The notes under the pieces were generated by a model, which made no database searches, was not told the DNA's origin, and was given only the letters and a program-made list of their open reading frames with translations. A stretch of 64,000 bases of DNA from Saccharospirillum mangrovi (lineage in GTDB: Bacteria; Pseudomonadota; Gammaproteobacteria; Pseudomonadales; Natronospirillaceae). Of this stretch, positions 28,632-37,492 are shown in pieces (the stretch's first letter is position 1; every line of letters starts with the position of its first letter). The DNA lies in contig NZ_CP031415.1 in assembly GCF_003367315.1 (NCBI RefSeq), forward strand, positions 2,726,001 to 2,790,000, in the 5' to 3' direction. The position numbers and the translations under genes were made by a program.

Positions 28632-30596
28632 ATGACAGCGAACCCCAACCTCATGCGGCTGGCTGCGGCCGGCTTGCTGACCTTGGCCGTGGCAAACGCC
28701 CAGGCCGACACCGCCGCCTCCGCCAACGTGATGGCACCGCTCGAAGTCTCCGACTGGAACAGCTTTGATGCCCAACTGAACACCGCCGCCGGCATGGGCG
28801 TAACCGCCGTATCGGTCGATATCTGGTGGGGCAAGGTGGAAGCGGCGGGCGATCAACAGTTCGATTGGAGCTACTACGACACCATTTTCAGCCACATCAC
28901 CAACGCCGGCCTCGACATCGTGCCGATCATGTCGTTCCACCAGTGCGGCGGTAACGTTGGCGATACCTGCAACATCCCGATTCCGTCGTGGATCTGGAAC
29001 CATTATTCGCCAGTGCCAGCGGCCGATTTGCGCTACAAGAGCGAGCAAGGCAACGAGTCGGTGGAAACCGTATCGCTGTGGGCCGACGCTTTAGTTGCCG
29101 CTGAATATCAGGAATTCATGGAAGCCTTCGAAAGCCACTTCAGCGGCTACGCCGACGACATTCCGGAAGTGAACATTTCCATGGGCCCGGCAGGCGAGTT
29201 GCGCTATCCGTCGTACAACAGCCACGACTCCGGCAGCGGCTACCCGACGCGCGGCGCTTTTCAGTCGTACAGCGACGCAGCCAAGGCCGATTTCCAAAAC
29301 TGGGCGCTGAACAAATACGGCAGCCTGGCTAGCGTCAACAACGCCTGGGGCATCAGCCTGGGCAGCAGCAGCCAGATCCTGCCGCCATCGAACGCCGGCA
29401 GTTTCATTAACAACGGCGACCACTTCTACACCCAGTACGGCCGCGACTTCGTGCGCTGGTATCACGACAGCCTGATGCAACACGGCCACACCATGATGGA
29501 CACCGGCCTAGCCGCCTTCGACGGCGCCTTTGCCGACATCGAACTGGGCATGAAAATCCCCGGCATTCACTGGAAGATGGCGAGCGGTGACAACACCGAA
29601 CGCAGCGCCGAAATCGCCGCCGGTCTGATTCCGTCGGATGTCGATCTCGATGCCACCAACACCGGCCACGGCTACGCCGACATCGTTGGCGTACCGGCCA
29701 GCTACCAGAGCAACCCGCGCGGCGTGGTGCTGCACTTCACCGCGCTGGAAATGGACGACGATCCGTACGGCAGCGGTCAATCGCTCGCCAAGAGCCTGGT
29801 GTTCTGGGTCGCGGCCGAAGCCGAAGCGCAGGGCGTGCCGATTAAGGGCGAGAATGCACTGGCCGGCGGCGTCACTTCCGACACCGGCTGGAACAACATC
29901 GAAAACGCCTTCGACTACGCCAGCTACAGCGGCATGACGGTGTTGCGCATCAATCAGGTGACCACCGGCGGCACCGGCCAATATCGCTACACCAACTTCA
30001 TCAACAACTATTTAGTGCCCGAAGGCGACTGGCAGCGCACGGTGATTTTCATTCGTGGCGAAACCCTGTCCGGCCAGGATATGTTCATTCGCGGCGGCAT
30101 CGACCACGCCTACGCCAACACCAACCTGGGCCGCAATTGCCAGACCTACAACGTTGAATGCGCGCTGCGCATCCAGCACAACAACCTGCGCAACGCGACC
30201 ACCGCCAGCTGGAAAAGCGGCGATCTGTACCTGGATTGGTACGGCATTGAAGCCAACCAGGGCGCGGGCGCTGAAGGCACAGCGATGGATTGGACCACCA
30301 ATAACTGGCCGTCGGGCTGGGGCGCGCTGCGCACTGTAGCGGTCGATGGCTACGGCGAGGAACCGCTGAACACTTACGGCGACCACTACTGGATGCTCGA
30401 CGTGCAAATGGATTGCAGCAACACCGCGAACGGCTGGTTCGAGGTGAAGTCGTACATCTCCAACGGACCGGGCTGGGAAGGCAACATCAGCCAGAGCGGC
30501 ACGCCGTACAGCAGCACCAACCACGTGGCCCAGTGCGGTCGCATCAACGTGTTTGAACGCGACGGCAACAGCGCTCAGATCGTCAATTTCCCCTGA
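28632..30596 (+). CDS. Secreted beta-amylase (GH14) with extra C-terminal domain
   Basis: A 654-residue exported enzyme that releases maltose from starch chain ends. Signal peptide about 1-26 (cleavage after ANAQA). The GH14 barrel (about 32-455) resembles Bacillus beta-amylases closely, with HQCGGNVGD, catalytic acid Glu189 in [11 protein letters not shown] and catalytic base Glu407 in GENAL. Instead of the Bacillus starch-binding domain, residues 460-654 form a domain starting [21 protein letters not shown], a type I recall from the C-termini of marine alpha-amylases; it may bind glucan. GH14 is uncommon in gammaproteobacteria. The neighbouring MalT-like gene is the likely regulator. Confidence 0.92.
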   Translation: MTANPNLMRLAAAGLLTLAVANAQADTAASANVMAPLEVSDWNSFDAQLNTAAGMGVTAVSVDIWWGKVEAAGDQQFDWSYYDTIFSHITNAGLDIVPIMSFHQCGGNVGDTCNIPIPSWIWNHYSPVPAADLRYKSEQGNESVETVSLWADALVAAEYQEFMEAFESHFSGYADDIPEVNISMGPAGELRYPSYNSHDSGSGYPTRGAFQSYSDAAKADFQNWALNKYGSLASVNNAWGISLGSSSQILPPSNAGSFINNGDHFYTQYGRDFVRWYHDSLMQHGHTMMDTGLAAFDGAFADIELGMKIPGIHWKMASGDNTERSAEIAAGLIPSDVDLDATNTGHGYADIVGVPASYQSNPRGVVLHFTALEMDDDPYGSGQSLAKSLVFWVAAEAEAQGVPIKGENALAGGVTSDTGWNNIENAFDYASYSGMTVLRINQVTTGGTGQYRYTNFINNYLVPEGDWQRTVIFIRGETLSGQDMFIRGGIDHAYANTNLGRNCQTYNVECALRIQHNNLRNATTASWKSGDLYLDWYGIEANQGAGAEGTAMDWTTNNWPSGWGALRTVAVDGYGEEPLNTYGDHYWMLDVQMDCSNTANGWFEVKSYISNGPGWEGNISQSGTPYSSTNHVAQCGRINVFERDGNSAQIVNFP

Positions 30597-30611
30597 TCGG
30601 CACTGGCTATC

Positions 30612-30640
30612 GGCGGTCGCGGATTGAGTCCGCGACCGCC
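30612..30640 (+). terminator. Perfect 11-bp hairpin after beta-amylase
   Basis: GGCGGTCGCGG (30612-30622) pairs with CCGCGACCGCC (30630-30640) around a seven-base loop, 15 bases after the stop. No T-run follows. It probably ends or protects the amylase transcript. A TATAGT box (30654-30659) for the next gene follows. Confidence 0.6.
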
Positions 30641-30692
30641 TCACACATCTTGGTATAGTGCGGCTCTTTATTAACCTCGCACTAGGCCAGCC

Positions 30693-33326
30693 ATGACCGA
30701 CGCTCTGCATCCCTGGATCGCGCCCTACAAGCTGGTGCCACCGGCGCAGGGCGTCACCTTGCTGCCGCGCGAGGCATTACTGCAATCGCTCGATCAATGT
30801 CAGCGCTTTCCGGTAACGCTGCTGCACGCCCCGGCCGGTTTCGGCAAGACCAGTCTGGTCAGCGCCTGGCTGGCGGAACGCGACAGCGACGCGCTCTGGT
30901 ACAGCCTCGACCCGGCCGACAACGACCCCAATTATTTCGCCGCGCATTTCATTCACGGCCTGCATCAAGCCAGCGATAACGGCTGCCCGGTCAGCGAAGC
31001 CTTGGTGCGGCGCGGCCGCGTCGACCGGCTCGACCAACTGCTCGCCAAGGCGATGGCCGAGCTGGCGCAACGCACGCAGCCGCTGTGCATCGTGCTTGAT
31101 GGCGCGCAATTGTTGCTCGACACCACCGTACTCAACGCCCTGCGTTTGTGGCTGCGCAGTTTGCCACCAACGGTGCATCTGATTCTGACCAGCCACCAGG
31201 AACCGGCGCTGGGATTGAGCGCGCTGCGCGTGCGCGGACAGTTGCTGGAATTGGGTTCAGAACAACTGGCGTTCGGCCGCGACGAACTGGCCGCGCTGCT
31301 GCGCGACCGGCTGAATTTCAAAGTCGCCGACGCCACGCTCAACACCCTGCTCGCCGACACCGGCGGCTGGCCGGCTGGTTTAGCCCTGGTCTGCCACAGC
31401 GCCCGCAGCGAGGCCGACCTGCTCGACGCTGGCCGGGTACTGAACGCCGCCGGGCCGCATCTGGAAACCTATCTGCAACAGGACGTGCTCGACGAACTGC
31501 CCGCCGCCCAGCGCGACTTTTTAAGCCACGTCTGCGTGTTCGACCGCTTCGACGCTGCGCTGTGCGACCGCCTGCTCGGCCAAACCTCAAGCCAAAGCCT
31601 GATCGACCAATTGCGCCACGACGGCCTGTTTATCGTCGCGCTCAATGGCCGCCACGGCGGTTACCGCCTGCCGCCGCTGATCCGCCAAACGCTGATGCGC
31701 TTAACGCAGCAAGCCTCACCCAGCGAATGGCGCGAGCGCTGCATTGCCGCCGCTTACGCCTGTCTGGATTTGGGCCAGACGATGCAAGCGGCGCAGTTGG
31801 CGGTCGCGCAATTCAACGCCGAGCTGAACCGGGCGGTTTTGCACGCCGCCGGCATGGAGCTGTACCGCAGCGGTCAGTTCCAGTTGGTCGAGCGATTGTT
31901 AGCGCCGCTCGATGCCGCTCAGTTGGGGCAGGACGCGCCGCTGTTGCTGCTGAAAAGCTGGATCTGGCTGCTCAGTTATCGCGAAGAGGAAGTGTTGCCA
32001 CTGCTGCAACAGGCCGCCGACACCCGGCCGGAATACGCCGTCGCCCGCGCTCAGGTCGCCATCAACCGCGAAGATTTCGACGCCGCCCAACAACTCGCCA
32101 GCGAAGCGTTGGCCGAACTCGGCGACCAGGGCGGCGTGGCGCGCATTCTGGCGACGTCGGTACTCGGCCAGGCGGCGTTGTGTGCCGGTGAACTGGCGTT
32201 GGCGCAACAGCATTTGCAGGCAGCCGACCGGCTGGCGCGCGACGGCCAATACACCCAGCAGCAACTCTGGCTGCGCTGTTTATTGGCCGACGTGCACAGC
32301 GTGTCCGGCGATCTCGATGCCGCCCTGGCGGTGCAGGACGACGCCCTGCAACTGGCGCGCGAACGCTGCGTCGAACCGCTGCTGCATCTGGAATTTTTAC
32401 TGCGCGGGCGCATTCAGATTCTGACCGAACGCGGCCGTTGGGACGAAGCACTGCACGCCCTGGAAACCGCCAGCGATTTAATCGAACCGCTCGGCGATTA
32501 CGGCCTGCTCAACCCGCTGGTGTTGCGCGGTCGGCTGGCGTTGGCGCGCGGCCGCGACAGCGATCTGCAACCGCTGGTGCTGCAAGTGCGACGCCTGTTA
32601 AACCAACATCCGTATCACTCCGATTGGGTGGCCCAGGCGCAGACGTTTTTGCTCGCCGCCGAGCATCGTTTATCGCTGCCCGCCGAACCCTTACCGCCGG
32701 CACGCCACGACTCCGGCGGCCCGCCGCGCAATCATTTTCAGCACCAATTGGCGCGCAATGCAGCGATGCAACGCTGGCTAAACGGCGAGCAAAAAACGGC
32801 GCTAAAACAGATTCGACAACTGGCGCAGCAAGCCGCCAAACAACCATTGCGCTGGCCGGAATTACACGCTCGTTTGCTCAGTGCGGTTTGGGCCGACGAC
32901 GCTCAGGCGCAGGCCGACTGGCAGCTCGTTTTGCCCTGGCTGCCGGCGGTTCGGCCATTGGCGAGTCTGGATTTGTATCGGCAACTGTTCAGCGTGGACG
33001 CACGCGACTGGAGCGATTGGTCGCTGTGGTGGCGGCTGCCGCCGAAACCGGCGCACGGTGCGTCTGCCGTGCACGGCGACCCACGGTTGAAACAACTGAA
33101 CCGCGCCTGGGTGCACGGCCACGAACAGGTGTCGCCGAAGGAATTCGAAGTGTTAATGCTGCTCGGCCAGGGGCTGACCAACGACGCCATCGGCCAATGC
33201 CTGCACGTGGCACCGTCAACGATCAAAAGCCACATCCGCCGGCTGTACCGCAAACTCGACGTAACCGACCGCGCCGAAGCGCGCGCCCTGGTCGAGAAAT
33301 TACTCGAAGGCTCGTCCGCTCAGTGA
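30693..33326 (+). CDS. MalT-like LuxR-family ATP-dependent transcriptional regulator
   Basis: An 877-residue STAND regulator with the MalT plan: an N-terminal NTPase with Walker A APAGFGKTS (about 46-54) and a Walker B-like LCIVLDGAQ, a winged-helix linker, a TPR-like sensor region (about 340-750), and a C-terminal LuxR helix-turn-helix (TNDAIGQCLHVAPSTIKSHI, about 828-847). In enteric bacteria MalT binds maltotriose and ATP and activates maltodextrin genes. Position directly after the beta-amylase suggests control of starch use, but the inducer and targets are inferred. The stop region overlaps the convergent parA end by seven bases. Confidence 0.86.
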   Translation: MTDALHPWIAPYKLVPPAQGVTLLPREALLQSLDQCQRFPVTLLHAPAGFGKTSLVSAWLAERDSDALWYSLDPADNDPNYFAAHFIHGLHQASDNGCPVSEALVRRGRVDRLDQLLAKAMAELAQRTQPLCIVLDGAQLLLDTTVLNALRLWLRSLPPTVHLILTSHQEPALGLSALRVRGQLLELGSEQLAFGRDELAALLRDRLNFKVADATLNTLLADTGGWPAGLALVCHSARSEADLLDAGRVLNAAGPHLETYLQQDVLDELPAAQRDFLSHVCVFDRFDAALCDRLLGQTSSQSLIDQLRHDGLFIVALNGRHGGYRLPPLIRQTLMRLTQQASPSEWRERCIAAAYACLDLGQTMQAAQLAVAQFNAELNRAVLHAAGMELYRSGQFQLVERLLAPLDAAQLGQDAPLLLLKSWIWLLSYREEEVLPLLQQAADTRPEYAVARAQVAINREDFDAAQQLASEALAELGDQGGVARILATSVLGQAALCAGELALAQQHLQAADRLARDGQYTQQQLWLRCLLADVHSVSGDLDAALAVQDDALQLARERCVEPLLHLEFLLRGRIQILTERGRWDEALHALETASDLIEPLGDYGLLNPLVLRGRLALARGRDSDLQPLVLQVRRLLNQHPYHSDWVAQAQTFLLAAEHRLSLPAEPLPPARHDSGGPPRNHFQHQLARNAAMQRWLNGEQKTALKQIRQLAQQAAKQPLRWPELHARLLSAVWADDAQAQADWQLVLPWLPAVRPLASLDLYRQLFSVDARDWSDWSLWWRLPPKPAHGASAVHGDPRLKQLNRAWVHGHEQVSPKEFEVLMLLGQGLTNDAIGQCLHVAPSTIKSHIRRLYRKLDVTDRAEARALVEKLLEGSSAQ

Positions 33327-34069
33327 TGCAAATCCAGCTCGCGCATCAGCGTTTTCCACAACGCCTGAATGTCGCGCACGATCGGATGGCGCGGTTTGAT
33401 TTCGGCAACGGCGCGACGCTCCAACGCCATTTTTTCCACCTCGGTGGTGGCGCGAATCGACAGCGGCGTTTTGGCGTCGAAGCGCTCGGAAAACCCGTCC
33501 ATCGATTGTTTGTGCAACGCCAGCCGACTGTTCACGCGGTTAAAAAACGGCATCAGTTTATCGGCCCCGATGGCGTTTTCGTCGGCGAATTCCAGCACGT
33601 GTTGGAAGCTTTCAAAACACAGCGGCGTTGGCGTCAGCGGCACCAGAATTTTATGCGCAGCGCGGTAGGCTTGTTCGGTCACGGTGTTGATGCCGGGCGG
33701 GCAATCGATCAGCACCAGATCGAATTGCGATTTCAGCGAACGCAACAAGCGCTTGAGGTGTTTTTCCGACACGTCGTCGGTCATCAACTGGTCGAGCCGG
33801 CGCAGGCTTTTGCGCGCTGGCAATAAATAAACGCCCTCGTAGCGCGAGCTTTCGATGAAGTCGTTCCAATCGACGTTGGTGCGCAGCCAATCGCGCGCTT
33901 TCAGGCCTTTGCTGTCGCCACCGGACAAAAAGTAACTGGCCGAGGCTTGCGGATCGAGATCGATCAACAGCGTTTCAAAACCAAATTCGCTGGCTTGATG
34001 CGCCAGATGAATAGCCGTCGATGTTTTACCGACGCCGCCTTTCTGACTGTGTATCGCTACCACTTTCAT
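33320..34069 (-). CDS. ParA/MinD-family ATPase, solitary
   Basis: A 249-residue deviant-Walker ATPase. KGGVGKTST lies at about residues 10-18, DLDPQASAS at about 39-47, and LVLIDCPPGI is the Walker B/switch II segment. GGGAGG lies six bases before the ATG at 34069. No parB or centromere-like repeats lie beside it, so it is not the chromosomal parAB pair. It may position another cargo (flagellar, chemotaxis, plasmid-like or unknown). Convergent with the MalT-like gene, with overlapping ends. Confidence 0.85.
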   Translation of the reverse strand: MKVVAIHSQKGGVGKTSTAIHLAHQASEFGFETLLIDLDPQASASYFLSGGDSKGLKARDWLRTNVDWNDFIESSRYEGVYLLPARKSLRRLDQLMTDDVSEKHLKRLLRSLKSQFDLVLIDCPPGINTVTEQAYRAAHKILVPLTPTPLCFESFQHVLEFADENAIGADKLMPFFNRVNSRLALHKQSMDGFSERFDAKTPLSIRATTEVEKMALERRAVAEIKPRHPIVRDIQALWKTLMRELDLHH

Positions 34070-34379
34070 CGCAGGCCTCCCACCGTCAAACGGCATTCAG
34101 GTTATGACAGCCCTATGGCGGTTCCATGACACCCCGAGGGTTATTTGCGCAACCCGTGCAGAGGCCGACGCTTGGGCAACCTAGAGGCGTGTCGGCCAAT
34201 CCGGCCACGCCATTAACCTGTTAGTTGCCGATTAATTTTAGTCGTGCCCGCCGCACTTTGACGCCGGTCAAGGTCGCCGATTGCTCGGGGCAAAAGGACT
34301 CGCCAGTGTGATTGTAATTTTGTTACATTCTGTCGCGTTCCGGCACGGCCGGCTTGGATGACCAAAGGACACAGAGCCC
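34070..34379. other. 310-base intergenic region between divergent parA and pfkA
   Basis: No gene was seen. It contains the TTGAC/GTCAA inverted repeat around 34258-34270 and an AT-rich stretch (34305-34330) likely to hold the pfkA promoter. AAAGGAC (34362-34368) is the probable pfkA ribosome site. No clear Cra or CRP site was recognised. Confidence 0.5.
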
Positions 34380-35357
34380 GTGAGTCAAGCAGGCGAGATA
34401 CGCAAAATCGGTGTACTGACCAGCGGCGGCGACGCCCCTGGCATGAACGCGGCGGTACGCGCCGTGGTTCGCACAGCCCTGGTAAAAGGGCTGGAAGTGT
34501 ATGGCGTGCACGACGGTTACCTGGGTTTGCATCAGGACCGCATCGAGAAACTCGAACGCCACCACGTTTCCGACTTAATCAACCGCGGCGGCACCTTCCT
34601 CGGTTCCGCCCGCTTTCCCGAATTCAAAGAAGAAGCCGTGCGACAGGAGTCCATCGCCAACCTGCGCAAGCACGACATCGACGCCTTGGTTGTGGTCGGT
34701 GGCGACGGTTCCTACATGGGCGCCAAACGCCTAACCGAAATGGGATTTCCCTGCGTCGGCCTGCCCGGCACCATCGACAACGACGTCGCCGGCACCGACT
34801 TCACCATCGGTTTTCACACCGCGCTGAACACCGTACTCGACGCCATCGACCGCTTGCGCGACACCTGTTCGTCGCACAATCGCATCGCCATTGTCGAAAT
34901 CATGGGCCGCTATTGCGGCGACCTGACGTTGATGGCATCAATCGGCAGCGGCGCCGATTTCACCGTGGTGCCGGAAAAAGGTTTCGATGAAGAAGCCTTG
35001 ATTCAAGCCGTCGCCAAAGACGTGTCACGCGGCAAAACGCATTCGATCATCGCCATTACCGAACACGTCACCGATGTGTCGGCGCTGGCGAAACGCATCG
35101 AAGCGCGCACCGGCCTGGAAACGCGCGCCACCATTCTCGGCCACATTCAGCGCGGCGGCGTGCCCTGCGCCTTCGACCGGGTGCTGGCGAGCCAGATGGG
35201 CGCTTACGCGGTGGAACTGTTGCTCGAAGGCCTCGGCGGCCGTTGTGTCGGCATTCAGAGCAACCGCCTGGTGCACCACGACATCGTTGATGCCATCGAA
35301 AACATGCCGCGCCCGTTCAAACAGGATCTGTACGATCTGACCAATCTGCTTGCGTAA
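34380..35357 (+). CDS. pfkA: ATP-dependent 6-phosphofructokinase
   Basis: A 325-residue glycolytic enzyme. Visible motifs are [14 protein letters not shown] near the N-terminus, [11 protein letters not shown] (the Gly in GGDGS marks ATP rather than pyrophosphate use), the catalytic loop PGTIDNDV and the substrate segment [10 protein letters not shown]. Starts at GTG 34380. Many marine gammaproteobacteria rely on Entner-Doudoroff and lack pfkA, so its presence suggests a working glycolytic route from starch-derived sugar. Followed by aroA after about 120 bases. Confidence 0.95.
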   Translation: MSQAGEIRKIGVLTSGGDAPGMNAAVRAVVRTALVKGLEVYGVHDGYLGLHQDRIEKLERHHVSDLINRGGTFLGSARFPEFKEEAVRQESIANLRKHDIDALVVVGGDGSYMGAKRLTEMGFPCVGLPGTIDNDVAGTDFTIGFHTALNTVLDAIDRLRDTCSSHNRIAIVEIMGRYCGDLTLMASIGSGADFTVVPEKGFDEEALIQAVAKDVSRGKTHSIIAITEHVTDVSALAKRIEARTGLETRATILGHIQRGGVPCAFDRVLASQMGAYAVELLLEGLGGRCVGIQSNRLVHHDIVDAIENMPRPFKQDLYDLTNLLA

Positions 35358-35475
35358 ATCGGCGGCGGCGTCCATGCGCAAAAAGTGCAACGCCGCCTTG
35401 CCGCTCTGCGGATGCAAGGCGGCCGCGCTTTGACGTAGAATGGCCGGCCGATTCATTCCTGACCTGCGAACCCCG

Positions 35476-36762
35476 ATGTCCAGCCTGACGCTCCCCGCTT
35501 TGCGCCACGCCCGTGGCGACGTCCAGATTCCCGGCTCGAAAAGTCTGTCCAACCGCATTCTGTTGTTGGCCGCATTGAGCGAGGGCGAAACGCACATCAC
35601 CAACCTGCTGCGCAGCGACGACATCCGTCACATGCTGACCGCCCTGGAACAACTGGGCGTGCGTGTTGAACTCAATGACAACGGCACCGAATGCACCGTT
35701 ACCGGCCTGGCCGGTCCATTGGCACGCGGGCAACACCTGGAACTCTATTTGGGCAACGCCGGCACGGCGATGCGTCCGCTGGCGGCGGCCTTGTGCATCG
35801 GCGAAGGCCAATTCGAGCTGACCGGCGAACCACGCATGGCCGAGCGACCGATTGGCGATTTGATCGACGCACTCACACCGCTGGGCGCGCAGGTGCAGTA
35901 TCGCGGCAACGATGGCTACCCGCCGCTGGGCATCAGCGCCGGTCAATTGCGCGGTGGCACGGTGCAGATCGACGGCCGCATTTCCAGCCAGTTTTTGACC
36001 GCCGTGTTAATGGCTGCACCCTTGATCAACGACGACCTGACCATCGAAGTGGTTGGCGAACTGGTCTCCAAACCCTACATCGACATCACGCTGGATGTGA
36101 TGCAACGCTTCGGCGTAACGGTCACCAACCGCGATTACCGCGCCTTCGACATCAAAGCCAACCAGCGCTACGTCAGCCCCGGTCGCATTCAGGTGGAAGG
36201 CGACGCCTCCAGCGCCAGTTACTTTCTTGCCGCCGGTGCCATCGGCGGCGGCCCGGTGCGGGTGCACGGCACTGGCACCGCTTCGGTTCAGGGCGATGCC
36301 CGTTTTGCCGAAGTGCTGGAACAGATGGGTGCGACCGTTACCTGGGCACCGGAATGGATTGAAGTGAGCAATAACGGCCCGCTCAAGGCGGTGGATGTCG
36401 ATCTGAACCACATCCCCGATGCCGCCATGACCATCGCCACCACAGCGCTGTTTGCCGAAGGCACAACGCGCATTCGCAATGTGTACAACTGGCGCGTCAA
36501 AGAAACCGACCGCCTGGCGGCCATGGCAACCGAGCTGCGCAAACTCGGCGCGCAAGTGATTGAAGACGAAGACGCTTTGACCATTACACCGCCCGCAAAA
36601 ACCCAATCGGCCGCCATCGACACCTACAACGACCACCGCATCGCCATGTGTTTTTCGCTGGCCGCCTTTGGTGCCGGCACGGTGACGATCAACGATCCGG
36701 GTTGCACGTCCAAGACATTCCCGGACTACTTTGAACGTTTCGCCAGCATTACTGACGCCTAA
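35476..36762 (+). CDS. aroA: 3-phosphoshikimate 1-carboxyvinyltransferase (EPSP synthase)
   Basis: A 428-residue class I EPSP synthase of the shikimate pathway. It shows PGSKSLSNR near residue 20, [11 protein letters not shown], the RVKETDRL segment and the C-terminal DHRIAM. The ATG at 35476 aligns with the E. coli start (MxSLTL); an upstream in-frame ATG at 35440 lies in the leader. The sixth shikimate gene group member aroQ is 5 kb away, in another operon. Confidence 0.97.
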   Translation: MSSLTLPALRHARGDVQIPGSKSLSNRILLLAALSEGETHITNLLRSDDIRHMLTALEQLGVRVELNDNGTECTVTGLAGPLARGQHLELYLGNAGTAMRPLAAALCIGEGQFELTGEPRMAERPIGDLIDALTPLGAQVQYRGNDGYPPLGISAGQLRGGTVQIDGRISSQFLTAVLMAAPLINDDLTIEVVGELVSKPYIDITLDVMQRFGVTVTNRDYRAFDIKANQRYVSPGRIQVEGDASSASYFLAAGAIGGGPVRVHGTGTASVQGDARFAEVLEQMGATVTWAPEWIEVSNNGPLKAVDVDLNHIPDAAMTIATTALFAEGTTRIRNVYNWRVKETDRLAAMATELRKLGAQVIEDEDALTITPPAKTQSAAIDTYNDHRIAMCFSLAAFGAGTVTINDPGCTSKTFPDYFERFASITDA

Positions 36763-36780
36763 CCGACCGGCCGATATAAT
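36752..36780 (+). promoter_or_regulatory. ppa promoter
   Basis: -35 CTGACG (36752-36757), 17-base spacer, perfect -10 TATAAT (36775-36780). The -35 overlaps the last codons of aroA (GACGCC TAA). It should drive ppa, whose ATG lies 57 bases downstream. Confidence 0.75.
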
Positions 36781-36837
36781 CGCCCGACTTTTTTCAAACC
36801 CGACCCTTTAACCCGACCGCAAACAAAGAGGCCCCCG

Positions 36838-37368
36838 ATGAGCTACACCCAGATTCCAGCCGGCAAGGATGTCCCGAACGACATCTACGTCGCCATCGAA
36901 ATCCCGGCCAATGCCAGCCCGATCAAATACGAAATCGACAAAGACATGGACGCTCTGATGGTCGACCGCTTCATGGCAACGCCCATGTTCTACCCGGCCA
37001 ACTACGGCTACGTGCCGAACACCCTGGCCGACGACGGCGACCCGGTGGACGTTCTGGTGGTCACGCCCTACCCGGTAGTGCCCGGTTCTGTAATTCGTGC
37101 CCGCCCGATCGGCGTACTGGAAATGACCGACGAAGCCGGTTCCGATGCCAAAATCCTCGCTGTACCGCACAGCAAACTGAGTGCTTTGTACGACAACGTT
37201 CAAGAAGCCACCGACCTGCCGGCGCTGCTGCTGGAACAGATCAAACACTTCTTCGAGCACTACAAAGACCTGGAAAAAGGCAAATGGGTGAAAGTGGACG
37301 GCTGGGCCGATTCGGCCAAAGCCAAGGCGATCATCAACGAAGCGGTGGCGGCCTATAACAAAGGCTGA
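36838..37368 (+). CDS. ppa: Inorganic pyrophosphatase (family I)
   Basis: A 176-residue soluble enzyme that hydrolyses pyrophosphate and pulls biosynthetic reactions forward. The family I signature [10 protein letters not shown] (metal-binding aspartates) and [11 protein letters not shown] are intact. AGAGG precedes the ATG. It has its own promoter and a strong terminator, so it is a single-gene unit. Confidence 0.97.
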   Translation: MSYTQIPAGKDVPNDIYVAIEIPANASPIKYEIDKDMDALMVDRFMATPMFYPANYGYVPNTLADDGDPVDVLVVTPYPVVPGSVIRARPIGVLEMTDEAGSDAKILAVPHSKLSALYDNVQEATDLPALLLEQIKHFFEHYKDLEKGKWVKVDGWADSAKAKAIINEAVAAYNKG

Positions 37369-37423
37369 GCCGGTTTGAACGCAAACCGCCGCCAGGTACT
37401 GCTGCGGTAGAAACAACAGCCCA

Positions 37424-37457
37424 AAAAAAACGAACCTCAATTGAGGTTCGTTTTTTT
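37424..37457. terminator. Bidirectional terminator between ppa and kelch-like gene
   Basis: CGAACCTCAA joins TTGAGGTTCG directly, flanked by A7 and T7, making a perfect 34-bp palindrome. It works for ppa (+) and for the convergent lipoprotein gene (-). Confidence 0.93.
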
Positions 37458-37492
37458 ATACCGCCTTTTATGCAACCCGAAATCTAAGCGCC

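Noticed and set aside
32438-33826. 462-codon plus-strand frame overlapping the MalT-like gene and parA
   Set aside because: It is out of frame with the real regulator and antisense to parA; its composition (runs of Arg, Ala, Gly) is that of a frame-shifted GC-rich gene.
33320-34379. ParA and nearby inverted repeat as a replication or partition origin
   Set aside because: No parB, dnaA, gidA, rpmH or DnaA-box cluster is near, and pfkA rather than replication genes follows.
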